From Bacillota bacterium (GTDB taxonomy: Bacteria > Bacillota > Clostridia > Lachnospirales > Lachnospiraceae), in the NCBI GenBank assembly GCA_902363515.1, contig CABJAN010000017.1, positions 1-64,000 on the forward strand: a stretch of 64,000 bases of DNA, given 5' to 3'. The notes beneath the pieces are model-generated. The model ran no database searches. It saw only the letters and a list, made by a program, of their open reading frames with translations, and was not told the origin of the DNA. Positions 1 through 8,421 of the stretch are shown one piece after another. A program made the position numbers and the translations under genes. The number at the start of each line of letters is the position of its first letter. Position 1 is the first letter of the stretch.

Positions 1-39
1 ATGAACGGTATAAATATGCGCGAAACAGAATGATATCAT

Positions 40-249
40 CTAGCGGTACTTCGTACCGTTAAAAATGGAATAGCCGTTCCGCAGTAGCGGAACTGGCATT
101 CCGTTTGAGCGTAATTTGCAATTATTTTTTGACGGATATTTTGAATAATATAGCTGATATAGGTCAATAAAGTGTCCAAAAGAGAGTACCTCTACAATTT
201 CCCAGAGAGCATAGTTGTCATCTTCGTCTAAACGTTTTTGAATTAAAAT
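40..249 (-). pseudogene. Abi_2-like (AbiD/AbiF) abortive-infection protein remnant
   Basis: Reading the minus strand from 249 to a TAG at 42-40 gives about 69 codons containing LWEIVEVLSFGHFIDLYQLY and then YYSKYPSKNN and PVPLLRNG. The W-x-(I/V)-E-x-L-S-F-G block followed by an LRN motif is what I remember of the middle and C-terminal part of Abi_2 family proteins, which normally end LRN-AAAHNNC. Here the LRN is followed by unrelated residues and a stop, an in-frame TAA (252-250) precedes the stretch, and two tight hairpins lie inside the frame. I read it as a decayed gene fragment; the family call rests on motif memory only. Confidence 0.35.
42..102. repeat. Two adjacent palindromic hairpins
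   Basis: Positions 42-60 form an 8-bp stem (agcggtac/gtaccgtt, one G-T pair) with a 3-nt loop. Positions 67-102 form a second stem: gttccgc (76-82) pairs with gcggaac (87-93) around loop agta and extends through gcc/ggc and ggaat/attcc with single-base bulges. They resemble REP-like or small palindromic elements inside a decayed gene. Neither is followed by a T-run, so they are not obvious terminators. No second copy of either sequence was noticed in the window. Confidence 0.55.
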
Positions 250-315
250 TTAAATATTTTCAATTGCTTTTATAGAAGGTATTGAAGTCTTTACATTGAA
301 AAGTCTCATATTCAT

Positions 316-1749
316 TTACGCCAAAACATAAATATACCGCTGTTCATAGTCTTTCATACCCTGCAGATACATACCCTGCTGCATTAAATGTTCTGCCTGA
401 TTCAGAAACTCTTCTGAAATGATTTCCCCAGGCGCTAAAAGCGGGATTCCGGGGGGATACAAGTAAGCATACTCCGCAGAAACTCTGCCGCAGCTTTCTT
501 TTAGAGGGATAGCTTCCGAAGACCCCTCTACTGCCTGCCAGATAGCACATTTCTGTTGATTTTGTGCTGCAAATTCGGTATTGGTAAACTTATGCATAGG
601 TGTCTTTGCCTTTTTTGCATAAAAATTTTCGTCTATTTCCAGCAGCGCGTTTACCAGCCTGTCAAATCCTTCCTGGCTGTCCATAACACTTGTGAGCGCC
701 AACACATATTGTTCTGCTTCCATTTCCATTTCCAGATGATATTTTGTTCTCAGAATTTCGTGAAGTTGTGGACCATTGACAGGCGCATCTACTGTTGAGA
801 TGACAAATTTGGATAAATCCATATCAAAAATGTTCCCTTGTTTTTTGAAATCTCTATCTGTCAAATGCAGAGTTTTCATAGCAGATAACTGCTTTCTTGC
901 TTTTTTCATACGCAGAGAAAAAAGTTCAAATTGTTCTGCGCCCTGTTCTTCTAAGAAGCGCAGGCAATAGGAAATTCCTCCCATTAAAAGATAGGAAGGA
1001 CTGCTGGTTTCGTAAATACCAAGAAATTCTTCCAGTTTTTCAGTGGAGACTCTGTTGCCTTTTTGGTGAAGCAGAGCAGTTTGTGTCATAGCTGGTAATG
1101 TTTTATGTAAACTATGTATAACTACGTCAGCACCCAGTTCAAGGGCTGATATCGGAAAAGCCTGGTGGAAAGCAAAATGGGCGCCGTGTGCTTCGTCTAC
1201 AATCAGTGGTATTTCATAGCGGTGTACAATTTCAGCAATCCTGGCTATATCTGATACAATCCCGTCATAGCTTGGAGAGGTGATTACAACAGCTTCTATG
1301 TCTTGATGTTCCAGGAGGGATTTTTCAACATTTTCCGGCGAGATACCGCCGTTTAATCCACAAAAAGATTCATACGATGGGTATAAATATACAGTTTCCA
1401 GGCCACGCAGGTAGGCGGCATGATATATTGCTTTATGGCAGTTCCTTGCCATGAGAAGTTTTCCGCCTCTGGAGGTACAGGCAGAAACTGCTGCCAGGAT
1501 ACCTGCTGTACTGCCATTTATTAAGAACCAGGTTTTATCTGCATGATATAAAGAAGCAGCTTTTTCCTGATTGTCTTTTATAATTCCTTCTGCATGGTGC
1601 AGATTGTCAAAATCCGTTATCTCCGTAATATCCACTTCGTAGGGATTCCTAAGATACGGAGAATGAACCTGGCGTTTGTGCCCTGGCATGTGAAACGGAT
1701 AAAAATCAGTCTGGCTGTATTCATATAAAGATTGGTCAAGGTAATTCAT
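316..1749 (-). CDS. Orn/Lys/Arg decarboxylase family PLP enzyme (YaaO-like)
   Basis: A 477-residue fold-type I PLP enzyme of the short Orn/Lys/Arg decarboxylase group (Bacillus SpeA/YaaO type), which decarboxylates a basic amino acid to a polyamine precursor in the cytoplasm. Visible motifs are FHMPGHKR near the N-terminus, the substrate-entry NGSTAGILAA block, VDEAHGAHF (cofactor aspartate) and the Schiff-base lysine in HSLHKTLPAMTQ. The frame is open further upstream to 1854, but the ATG at 1749 has a GGAG site about 9 nt upstream and begins the conserved N-terminus, so I place the start there. Substrate (Arg, Lys or Orn) cannot be read. It sits beside gmk-holB-ricT-trmN6-rsmI, as in the Bacillus yaa cluster, but on the opposite strand. 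Confidence 0.9.
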   Translation of the reverse strand: MNYLDQSLYEYSQTDFYPFHMPGHKRQVHSPYLRNPYEVDITEITDFDNLHHAEGIIKDNQEKAASLYHADKTWFLINGSTAGILAAVSACTSRGGKLLMARNCHKAIYHAAYLRGLETVYLYPSYESFCGLNGGISPENVEKSLLEHQDIEAVVITSPSYDGIVSDIARIAEIVHRYEIPLIVDEAHGAHFAFHQAFPISALELGADVVIHSLHKTLPAMTQTALLHQKGNRVSTEKLEEFLGIYETSSPSYLLMGGISYCLRFLEEQGAEQFELFSLRMKKARKQLSAMKTLHLTDRDFKKQGNIFDMDLSKFVISTVDAPVNGPQLHEILRTKYHLEMEMEAEQYVLALTSVMDSQEGFDRLVNALLEIDENFYAKKAKTPMHKFTNTEFAAQNQQKCAIWQAVEGSSEAIPLKESCGRVSAEYAYLYPPGIPLLAPGEIISEEFLNQAEHLMQQGMYLQGMKDYEQRYIYVLA

Positions 1750-1775
1750 AAGTCTGTCTCCATTAAAATATTCGT

Positions 1776-1852
1776 GGCTTGCCGGTATAATCTGCCACAC
1801 TAGTGGCAGCAAGCCAATGGAAACATTGGCTTGGATTGCATGTAATGCAATC
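1776..1852 (-). promoter_or_regulatory. Structured 5' leader of the decarboxylase gene
   Basis: Three consecutive perfect stems lie just upstream of the decarboxylase start. They are gattgcat/atgcaatc at 1834-1852, a 10-bp stem caagccaatg/cattggcttg at 1810-1833 with a GNRA-like loop on the plus strand, and ctgccac/gtggcag at 1792-1809. A further ggcttg at 1776-1781 can pair with caagcc (1810-1815), which competes with the 10-bp stem. Mutually exclusive pairing is typical of a leader that switches. There is no clear terminator T-run and no riboswitch class that I recognise. Confidence 0.45.
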
Positions 1853-2074
1853 ATTATACCACAAAATAGAAATAATATCTGTGTGGATTTTTTACTTTCT
1901 TTATCCCATAAAGTGTGATAAAATAAAGAAAAAGCATTATTTTCTATTTATTCTATTAGCTCTGCTAATCTATTTTCAATTCTTTTTCGGAAAATTCTTG
2001 CTTTTACCCATGTCTATTGCAGGAGTTTTCGGAAAACAGAAATCTCCTGTACCTAATTAAAAAAGGAGGTTTCT
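1853..2074. other. Intergenic region between divergent decarboxylase and Rpn-like genes
   Basis: This A+T-rich region holds no gene that I can support. On the plus strand an extended -10 (TG-A-TAAAAT, -10 at 1919-1924) has no good -35 partner and could serve the Rpn-like gene. A hairpin with stem caggag/ctcctg (2020-2049) lies directly ahead of the AAAGGAGG ribosome site at about 2062-2069. Confidence 0.4.
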
Positions 2075-2959
2075 ATGAAAGAAGAGCCAAAACAGGGGAG
2101 TGAGGCTTCTTTGCCTGAATCCTCTCCGATTCAGTGGCATCCGGCTTTTTACGCTGGAATTCAAATTGAGTTTGGCAAAGAGGCTAAGTATCTTACCTTT
2201 GAATCCGAACATCTGCTGGGCTCAAAACCTATGCAGATTGATGTTATCGTGAAAAAAGAGGAAAACAGAACACTAAAGAAAAATATTGGCAGAATATTCC
2301 GCAGATACAACATTATTGAGTACAAAGGCCCTGGGGATTATCTGAGTATTGATGATTTTTATAAGGTATATGGCTATGCCTGTTTTTATAAATCTGATAC
2401 CAGAAGTGCAGACAGTATAAAAATTCAGGATTTGACTATTACTCTGGCAAGCCAGGGGTATCCGGGCAAACTTATTAATCATTTGCGGCAGAAACGTGGC
2501 TACGAAGTACGGTGTATAGAACCTGGTATCTATCAGGTAAGAGGTGATATAATTCCTATACAGATTCTTGTGACCAGGCGGATGTCTCCGGAAAAAAATC
2601 TGTGGCTGCGGAATCTCACTGACCATATACAGAGTACAGAAGAAGCAAAAAAACTGTTGGAAGAATATAAGAAACATAAAACAGATAAACTTTACGAATC
2701 CATAGTGAACATTATTATGCATGCAAATAAGGATTTATTTAAGGAGATGGATATTATGTGTGAAGCATTGATGGAATTAATGAAAGACGAACTGGAAGAA
2801 AGGGAACGTCTTGGGGAAGCAAGAGGTGAGCGGCAAGGAGAAGACCGGGTGAATCAACTGATAGAAAAGCTGATAAGTCTTAACCGCATGGATGATATTG
2901 TTAGATCTGTATCAGACAGGTTATATCAAAAACAGCTTTTTGCGGAATTTCACCTTTAA
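2075..2959 (+). CDS. Rpn/PD-(D/E)XK nuclease-family protein
   Basis: A 294-residue protein resembling the Rpn (recombination-promoting nuclease)/PD-(D/E)XK transposase-like family that is present in many copies in Lachnospiraceae. The nuclease signature is visible as MQIDVIV (D56) followed by IIEYKGPGDYLS (E82, K84). An acidic and arginine-rich helical tail follows (residues about 225-275, ELEERERLGEARGER), typical of these proteins. The start has a strong AAAGGAGG site. It interrupts the otherwise conserved link between the decarboxylase and the gmk-holB block, which suggests insertion. Whether it cuts DNA is unknown. Confidence 0.75.
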   Translation: MKEEPKQGSEASLPESSPIQWHPAFYAGIQIEFGKEAKYLTFESEHLLGSKPMQIDVIVKKEENRTLKKNIGRIFRRYNIIEYKGPGDYLSIDDFYKVYGYACFYKSDTRSADSIKIQDLTITLASQGYPGKLINHLRQKRGYEVRCIEPGIYQVRGDIIPIQILVTRRMSPEKNLWLRNLTDHIQSTEEAKKLLEEYKKHKTDKLYESIVNIIMHANKDLFKEMDIMCEALMELMKDELEERERLGEARGERQGEDRVNQLIEKLISLNRMDDIVRSVSDRLYQKQLFAEFHL

Positions 2960-3045
2960 TGTACCTGCGAGTTTTCTTTTCATTCCATTGCACAACCTTT
3001 ATCCCCATGATATGATTGCTGTAGACAGAAAGAGAGGTCATTAAA

Positions 3046-3633
3046 ATGGGAAAGATTTTTTATATCATGGGAAAAAGTTCCTCCGGAAAGGATACCATTT
3101 ACAGCAGAATTATGCAGGATGAAGAACTGCATTTGAATAAGATTATTCTTTATACCACCAGACCTATGAGAGAAGGGGAAGAATCAGGGAGAGAGTATCA
3201 TTTTGTAGATGAGAAGGTTTTTCAGAAATTCCGGGAGCAGGGGAGAATTATTGAGTCCAGGACGTACCACACCGTATATGGTCCCTGGATTTATTTTACA
3301 GCAGATGACGGGCAGATTAATTTAGAAGAGGATGATTATCTGGGAATCGGAACTCTGGAATCTTATGAAGGCATGAAAAAATATTATGGAGAAGAAAAGC
3401 TATGCCCGCTGTACATTGAAGTAGAAGACGGGGAGCGCCTGAAACGGGCAATCCGAAGAGAAGAGCAGCAGCAGATTCCGAAATATGAAGAAATGTGCAG
3501 ACGCTTTCTGGCTGATGCAGAGGATTTTTCAGAAGAAAAACTGGAAGATGCCGGTATTTGGAAACGATTCGACAATAAGGAGCTGGGGAATTGTATAAAA
3601 GAAATTAAAAACTGTATACAAAAGTTGCAGTAG
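3046..3633 (+). CDS. gmk: Guanylate kinase-like protein
   Basis: A 195-residue P-loop kinase of the guanylate kinase family, which phosphorylates GMP to GDP. The N-terminal Walker A is GKSSSGKDT (residues 9-17), and the GMP-binding signature TTRPMREGEESGREYHF follows at about residues 42-58. The length fits a complete enzyme, and a GAGAGG site precedes the ATG. In Bacillus a thymidylate kinase (tmk) occupies this place before holB; here a guanylate kinase-like gene does, so it may be a second paralogue with an altered role. It lies 53 nt upstream of holB. Confidence 0.88.
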   Translation: MGKIFYIMGKSSSGKDTIYSRIMQDEELHLNKIILYTTRPMREGEESGREYHFVDEKVFQKFREQGRIIESRTYHTVYGPWIYFTADDGQINLEEDDYLGIGTLESYEGMKKYYGEEKLCPLYIEVEDGERLKRAIRREEQQQIPKYEEMCRRFLADAEDFSEEKLEDAGIWKRFDNKELGNCIKEIKNCIQKLQ

Positions 3634-3686
3634 ACGGAAAAGATATGCTATAATTGCCTATATCATTGGAAAAGAGGTGAGTTGCA

Positions 3687-4676
3687 ATGCAGGAAGTAAA
3701 GAACGTATTAGGACATGAAGAGATTTTAAAGCATTTACAAAATGCAGCAGCCATGGAACAGGTTTCTCATTCTTATATTTTTGCAGGAGAGAAGGGAAGT
3801 GGAAAGAAACTTCTGGCAAAACTTTTTGCCATGACATTGCAATGTGAAAAACACGGAAAGGAACCATGTTTGCATTGTAGTTCCTGTAAAAAAGCTATGA
3901 ACCGAAATCATCCGGATATTATATATATCAGTCATGAAAAACCGGCCTCCATAGGAATCGAAGATATCAGAGAACAACTGATTGGAGATGTGGCTATTAA
4001 GCCATATACAGGGCCATATAAGATTTACATTGTAGATGAAGCAGAGAAAATGACGGTTCAGGCTCAGAATGCTCTTTTGAAAACCATTGAAGAACCGCCG
4101 GCTTATGCGGTAATTCTGCTTTTGGTAAGCAATGAGGGAGCGTTGCTTCCTACCATTTCTTCCAGGTGTGTGACTCTGAACTTTAAGCCAGTGCGGGATG
4201 AAGTGATTAAGAAATATTTGATGGAAGAACTTCATGTGCCGGATTACCAGGCAGAGGTCAGCGTTGCCTTTGCACAGGGTAATGTAGGGAAGGCGAAACA
4301 GATTGCCACTGCAGAAGATTTTTCAGATATGATGGAGGCAGCTTTCCGTATTTTGAAAAAGGGAAAGGATATGGAAGTCTACGAAATGGTAGATGCCATT
4401 AAATTACTTTCCGAACAGAAGCATACGGTCTACGAATATCTGGATTTGTTCCTGGTATGGTTCCGGGACGTTCTGATGTTCAAAGCTACTCATGAGATGG
4501 ATGGACTGGTATTCCGCCAGGAGTATAATGCCATTAAAAACAGGGCAGACAGCAGTTCTTATGAAGGTCTTGAGAATATTATCAAAGCCATTGAGACTGC
4601 CAAGGCGCGTTTGCAGGCAAACGTGAATTTTGATTTAACTATGGAACTTTTGTTCCTGACAATCAGGGAGAACTAA
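3687..4676 (+). CDS. holB: DNA polymerase III subunit delta'
   Basis: A 329-residue clamp-loader subunit of the replicative polymerase. A P-loop-like GEKGSGKK lies at 34-41, a zinc-binding set Cys53/61/64/67 follows, then VDEAEKM (116-122) and the sensor motif SSRC (158-161). The C-terminal part is the helical collar domain. Delta' is normally a poor or inactive ATPase, although the P-loop here looks well kept. The stop codon is one base from the ricT start, so the two are translationally close and surely co-transcribed. Confidence 0.93.
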   Translation: MQEVKNVLGHEEILKHLQNAAAMEQVSHSYIFAGEKGSGKKLLAKLFAMTLQCEKHGKEPCLHCSSCKKAMNRNHPDIIYISHEKPASIGIEDIREQLIGDVAIKPYTGPYKIYIVDEAEKMTVQAQNALLKTIEEPPAYAVILLLVSNEGALLPTISSRCVTLNFKPVRDEVIKKYLMEELHVPDYQAEVSVAFAQGNVGKAKQIATAEDFSDMMEAAFRILKKGKDMEVYEMVDAIKLLSEQKHTVYEYLDLFLVWFRDVLMFKATHEMDGLVFRQEYNAIKNRADSSSYEGLENIIKAIETAKARLQANVNFDLTMELLFLTIREN

Positions 4677-4677
4677 G

Positions 4678-5562
4678 ATGACAAGAGTAATTGGAGTTAG
4701 ATTTCGCAATGTTGGGAAAATCTATTACTTTTCACCAAAGAATCTGGAGATACATGCAGGAGACCATGTGATTGTAGAAACTGCCAGAGGGGTTGAGTAT
4801 GGAAATGTTGTGCTTCCCCCAAGAGATGTGGAAGATGAAAAGGTGATTCAGCCCTTGAAGGAGGTTATCCGCATTGCAAATCCTCAGGATGATAAAAAAG
4901 AAGAGATAAACCGGAAGAAGGAAAAAGAGGCTTTCCAGGTATGCCTGAAGAAAATCAGAGAGCATGGCCTGGAAATGAAGCTGATTGATGTGGAATACAC
5001 GTTTGATAATAACAAAATTCTGTTTTATTTCACTGCGGATGGAAGAATTGACTTCCGGGAATTAGTAAAAGATTTAGCCGCAATTTTTAAAACCAGAATT
5101 GAACTCAGACAAATCGGAGTAAGAGATGAAACCAAGATTTTAGGCGGAATCGGTATTTGTGGAAGACCCCTTTGCTGCCATACGTATCTGTCCGAATTTG
5201 TTCCTGTGTCCATTAAGATGGCAAAGGAACAGAATCTGTCCTTGAATCCTACTAAGATTTCCGGCGTCTGCGGCAGACTGATGTGCTGTCTGAAAAATGA
5301 GGAAGAGACTTATGAAGAACTGAACCGGAAGCTTCCAAATACAGGAGACAGAGTGACCACGCCGGAGGGATTAAAAGGCGAGGTGCAGAGTGTAAATGTA
5401 TTGAGACAGTTGGTAAAAGTCATTGTAGATGTAGAGGATGAAAAGGAAATCCGGGAATATCAGGCATCAGAACTGAAATTTAAAACAAGGCAGAAAAAGG
5501 AAAAACTAAAGCTGACAGAAGAAGAACTGAAAGCATTGAAAGAACTGGAAAAAGATAAATAG
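4678..5562 (+). CDS. ricT: PSP1-domain protein RicT/YaaT
   Basis: A 294-residue PSP1 domain protein. In Bacillus, RicT (YaaT) works with RicA and RicF as an Fe-S-containing complex that aids RNase Y mRNA processing and affects sporulation and biofilm formation. The conserved cysteines are visible: GICGRPLCC (Cys161, 166, 167) and GVCGRLMCC (Cys198, 203, 204). A lysine/glutamate-rich tail closes the protein. The start follows holB immediately, with GGGAG at the end of holB acting as the ribosome site. Confidence 0.93.
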   Translation: MTRVIGVRFRNVGKIYYFSPKNLEIHAGDHVIVETARGVEYGNVVLPPRDVEDEKVIQPLKEVIRIANPQDDKKEEINRKKEKEAFQVCLKKIREHGLEMKLIDVEYTFDNNKILFYFTADGRIDFRELVKDLAAIFKTRIELRQIGVRDETKILGGIGICGRPLCCHTYLSEFVPVSIKMAKEQNLSLNPTKISGVCGRLMCCLKNEEETYEELNRKLPNTGDRVTTPEGLKGEVQSVNVLRQLVKVIVDVEDEKEIREYQASELKFKTRQKKEKLKLTEEELKALKELEKDK

Positions 5563-5574
5563 AGAGGATAGATC

Positions 5575-6327
5575 ATGGACAGAGAAGATTTGATTCTGGA
5601 ACATGAAAGGCTGGATGATCTTCAAAACGGATATATGCTGATACAGAATCCGAAACAGTTTTGTTTTGGCTTAGACGCAGTGCTGCTCTCCTGGTTTGCA
5701 AATGTAAAACCGGAAGAAAAGGTACTGGATATGGGGACGGGTACAGGAATCGTCCCCATTTTATTAAAGGCAAGATATCCCCAGGGAAAGTATACCGGTC
5801 TTGAAATACAGGAAGAAAGTGCAGATGTAGCCAGAAGAAGTGTGGCGTATAATCATCTGGAACAGGACATTGTGATTACTACGGGAGATATTAAGGAGGC
5901 CGCAGCCATTTATGGAGGGTCTTTTTTTGATGTGGTTACTACGAACCCGCCTTATATGGTGGGAAGCCATGGGCTGACGGGAAATAATCAGGCAAAAATC
6001 ATTGCCAGACATGAGACACTATGCACTCTGGAAGATGTGGTTTCCCAGGCGGCAAAGGTGCTGAAGCCAAGGGGACGTTTTTATATGGTGCACAGGCCTT
6101 TTCGGCTTGCAGAAATTTTGTCAGTAATGGTGCAGCATAAGATTGAGCCAAAAAGAATGCAGTTGGTGCATCCCTATGTGGATAAAGAGCCCAATATGGT
6201 CTTAATCGAAGGGCTGCGTGGGGGAAACTCCAGAATGACAGTGGAAAAACCTTTGATTGTGTATGAAAAACCAGGAGTTTATACAAAGGAAGTGTTGGAT
6301 ATTTACGGACAGGAGACCAAGAAATGA
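5575..6327 (+). CDS. trmN6: tRNA1(Val) (adenine37-N6)-methyltransferase
   Basis: A 250-residue class I SAM-dependent methyltransferase of the TrmN6/YfiC/YabB family that methylates A37 in tRNA. The SAM loop is DMGTGTGIVP (52-61) and the adenine-N6 catalytic motif is NPPY (124-127). It follows ricT by 12 nt with an AGAGGA site, and its last codons overlap the rsmI start in an ATGA arrangement. This order (ricT, yabB, rsmI) matches the Bacillus cluster, which supports the assignment over other N6-methyltransferases. Confidence 0.9.
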   Translation: MDREDLILEHERLDDLQNGYMLIQNPKQFCFGLDAVLLSWFANVKPEEKVLDMGTGTGIVPILLKARYPQGKYTGLEIQEESADVARRSVAYNHLEQDIVITTGDIKEAAAIYGGSFFDVVTTNPPYMVGSHGLTGNNQAKIIARHETLCTLEDVVSQAAKVLKPRGRFYMVHRPFRLAEILSVMVQHKIEPKRMQLVHPYVDKEPNMVLIEGLRGGNSRMTVEKPLIVYEKPGVYTKEVLDIYGQETKK

Positions 6328-7166
6328 GTGGAATGTTATATCTTTGCGCAACACCTATTGGAAATCTGGAGGATATTACCTGCAGGGTGCTGCGGATTTT
6401 AAAGGAAGTGGACTTGATTGCAGCAGAGGATACCAGAAACAGTATTAAACTGCTAAATCATTTTGAAATCAAGACGCCCATGACCAGCTATCATGAGTAT
6501 AATAAGTTTGATAAAGGCCGCTATCTGGTGGAGCAGATGCTGGAGGGAAAAAATATTGCGCTGATTACAGATGCCGGAACGCCTGGGATTTCAGATCCTG
6601 GGGAAGAGTTAGTTGCCATGTGTTATGAGACCGGAATTCAGGTGACTTCACTTCCGGGGGCGGCGGCCTGTATTACGGCCTTGACTTTATCAGGACTTCC
6701 TACCAGACGGTTTGCTTTTGAGGCTTTTCTGCCCTCTGATAAAAAAGAGCGGGCAGTGGTTTTGGAGGAACTGAAACAGGAAACGAGAACCATTATTCTT
6801 TATGAAGCGCCTCACAGGCTGGTGAAGACCTTGGAGGAACTTTTGGAAAAGCTGGGAGACAGGAAGATTTCCCTATGCAGGGAATTAACAAAGAAACATG
6901 AAACCGTATTCAGAGGGAGTCTTTTGGAGGCTTTTTCCTGGTACAAAGAAAATCCACCAAAAGGCGAGTGTGTTATGGTACTGGCCGGGCGATCCAGGGA
7001 AGAGATAGAGCAGGAGGCCAGGCAGAAGTGGGAGGATATGCCGCTGGAAGAACATATGGAATATTATATGAGCCAGGGCATTGACAAGAAGGAGGCCATG
7101 AAGCTGGTAGCGAAGGACAGAGGCATCAGTAAAAGGGATGTATATCAGGCATTGTTAAAGAACTAA
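6324..7166 (+). CDS. rsmI: 16S rRNA (cytidine1402-2'-O)-methyltransferase
   Basis: A 280-residue tetrapyrrole-methylase-fold enzyme that 2'-O-methylates C1402 in the ribosomal decoding centre. Diagnostic motifs are LCATPIGNLEDIT at the N-terminus, AEDTRNS (34-40), ITDAGTPGISDPG and PGAAACITAL. The C-terminus carries the usual helical domain ending ISKRDVYQALLK. Its ATG overlaps the trmN6 stop by four bases, implying translational coupling. Confidence 0.95.
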   Translation: MSGMLYLCATPIGNLEDITCRVLRILKEVDLIAAEDTRNSIKLLNHFEIKTPMTSYHEYNKFDKGRYLVEQMLEGKNIALITDAGTPGISDPGEELVAMCYETGIQVTSLPGAAACITALTLSGLPTRRFAFEAFLPSDKKERAVVLEELKQETRTIILYEAPHRLVKTLEELLEKLGDRKISLCRELTKKHETVFRGSLLEAFSWYKENPPKGECVMVLAGRSREEIEQEARQKWEDMPLEEHMEYYMSQGIDKKEAMKLVAKDRGISKRDVYQALLKN

Positions 7167-7187
7167 AGCCACAGAACGGAGAAGGTT

Positions 7188-8330
7188 ATGGATGAAAAGG
7201 AATACAGAAGAAGAGAGCGAATAAGAGAACAGCGGAAACAGGAGAGGATACGCAGGGTAAGGAGACAGAGAATTATATGGGGCGTGAATCTGGGACTGCT
7301 TCTGGCGCTGGGGTTGGCATTTACAGTACGGGGAATCCAGTCAAATGCAGCACAGGAGAGGGAAAAACAGGCAAAAAAGAAACAGGAGGAGAAAAAAGCA
7401 AAAGAGCCGGAAGTAATCAGTCTTACCATTAGCGCTGCAGGGGATTGTACACTGGGTACAGACGAATATTTCTATTATCCAACAAGTCTTCCTGCCAAGT
7501 TTGAAAAAGAAGGCGCGGCTTTTTTCTTTGAAAAGGTAAAGCCTGTTTTCGAAGCAGATGACCTGACTATTGTAAATATGGAAGGAACGCTTACAGAAGA
7601 AACAGATAGAAAACCGAATGAACAGTTTTGTTTTAAAGGTGACAAAGAGTTAGTCAATATTCTTACAGAGGGTTCGGTGGAAGCAGCTAATCTGGCAAAT
7701 AATCATACCATAGACTATGGAGAGAAAAGCTACACAGATACCATAGAAGTGCTGGAGGAAGAAGGAATTTCAGCTTTTGGAAATGAGACAACATCCATTG
7801 TAGATGTAAAAGGCATTCAAGTGGGGCTTTTGGGAACCTATGAACTGGACCGACATATGGATTGTGAAGAAGAGATGATTCAGAATATTGAAAACCTCAA
7901 GGAAGAAGGCGCGCAGATGATCATTGCCAGCTTCCACTGGGGCATTGAAAGGGCGAATATCCCCAATGAAACTCAGGTTGCACTGGCACATTCTGCTATT
8001 GATCATGGTGCAGACCTGGTGCTTGGACATCATCCACATGTACTCCAGGGTATCGAAGAATATAAAGGAAAAAATATTGTGTACAGTCTTGCTAATTTCT
8101 GCTTCGGAGGAAATTCAGGACCAAAAGATATGGACACTATGATTTTCCAGCAGACGTTTACCTTTACAGACGGAAAACTACAGGAGGATAATGTGACAAA
8201 CGTAATTCCCTGTAAGGTTTCTTCCGTGTATGAGACAGGTGTGAACAATTATCAGCCTATGCCCGTGGAAGGAGAAACAGGAGATGCGATTCTGGAAAGA
8301 ATCCGGCAGTATACAGATGCATTGGAATAA
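7188..8330 (+). CDS. CapA-family (PGA_cap) membrane-anchored metallophosphoesterase-like protein
   Basis: A 380-residue protein with a very basic N-terminal cytoplasmic stretch, one transmembrane segment (about 29-48), a charged linker and then an extracellular CapA/PGA_cap domain. Family motifs are visible: SAAGDCTLG, VNMEGTLTE, ANNHTIDYG, SFHWGIE and LGHHPHVLQG. These histidine/aspartate/asparagine residues match the calcineurin-like metal site. CapA itself takes part in poly-gamma-glutamate capsule export, but most solitary homologues have no known substrate, and no capBC genes are near. It begins 21 nt after rsmI with a GGAG site and may be the last gene of that operon. Confidence 0.82.
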   Translation: MDEKEYRRRERIREQRKQERIRRVRRQRIIWGVNLGLLLALGLAFTVRGIQSNAAQEREKQAKKKQEEKKAKEPEVISLTISAAGDCTLGTDEYFYYPTSLPAKFEKEGAAFFFEKVKPVFEADDLTIVNMEGTLTEETDRKPNEQFCFKGDKELVNILTEGSVEAANLANNHTIDYGEKSYTDTIEVLEEEGISAFGNETTSIVDVKGIQVGLLGTYELDRHMDCEEEMIQNIENLKEEGAQMIIASFHWGIERANIPNETQVALAHSAIDHGADLVLGHHPHVLQGIEEYKGKNIVYSLANFCFGGNSGPKDMDTMIFQQTFTFTDGKLQEDNVTNVIPCKVSSVYETGVNNYQPMPVEGETGDAILERIRQYTDALE

Positions 8331-8421
8331 TTCATTCAGGATTTAATATTTTCAACCGAAAAAGCATAAATAGCAGATAGCCTGCATAAATTAGAGCAAA
8401 GTAATATATGTGGGTGAAAAT

